DNA of 64,000 nt from Todiramphus chloris collaris (taxonomy: Eukaryota > Chordata > Aves > Coraciiformes > Alcedinidae), in the NCBI GenBank assembly GCA_025345505.1, contig JANVCC010000049.1:10590492-10654491 (forward strand), read 5' to 3'. The position numbers and the translations under genes are program-made. Shown here in pieces: positions 43,934 to 64,000 of the stretch. Each line of letters begins with the position of its first letter. Positions within the stretch are counted from its first letter, which is position 1. The notes under the pieces are model-generated. The model made no database searches, had not been told where the DNA came from, and saw only the letters and a list, made by a program, of their open reading frames with translations.

Positions 43934-64000
<20,067 letters not shown>

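Overview
The window looks like a bird chromosome segment. The repeats are CR1 LINE fragments, including 3' ends with the avian type of ATTCTATGATTCT tail, and there are no mammalian Alu or L1 elements. Two vertebrate genes are recognisable from protein similarity, both on the plus strand and in the order known from mammalian Xq13: MED12 (Mediator kinase-module subunit 12) followed by NLGN3 (neuroligin 3). I cannot name the species. A crocodilian or turtle is less likely, but the sequence alone does not exclude it.

Positions 1-21184 hold the 3' half of MED12. Twenty-four coding exons (2186-2413 through 21141-21184) join into one uninterrupted frame of 1,175 residues ending in the family's FGRY C-terminus; by analogy with the 45-exon human gene these would be exons 22-45. 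Intron phases agree at every junction. One junction uses a GC-AG intron and two acceptors are NAGNAG tandems. The introns hold CR1 copies at 1-945 (minus strand), about 19500-20935 (plus strand) and two older fragments. There is a 10-N gap at 16946-16955 beside a small tandem repeat.

Positions about 21500-43930 lie between the two coding regions. I find no credible protein-coding gene here. The stretch contains a CpG island at about 25.7-26.7 kb, AT-rich candidate regulatory patches, two CR1 tails, a CpG-rich patch near 37.1 kb, a T/G-rich tract, and a second GC-rich island at about 42.3-43.0 kb broken by a 100-N gap. Either island could carry the non-coding first exon of NLGN3.

Positions 43934-64000 hold the 5' coding part of NLGN3: the first coding exon with signal peptide, the two 60-nt cassette exons matching splice inserts A1 and A2, the 150-nt and 186-nt exons, and the first 709 nt of the large esterase-domain exon, which runs off the window. 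MED12 is a nuclear transcription regulator and NLGN3 a postsynaptic adhesion protein; they are neighbours by conserved synteny and share no evident pathway.

The least explained structure is a roughly 390-bp sequence present twice in direct orientation, at about 35255-35650 and 56800-57195, which I do not recognise as any repeat family. Other points worth checking are the GC-AG intron, a T/G-rich tract directly before NLGN3 cassette A2, a 23-G homopolymer just inside an NLGN3 intron, and AT-rich islands resembling conserved non-coding elements.
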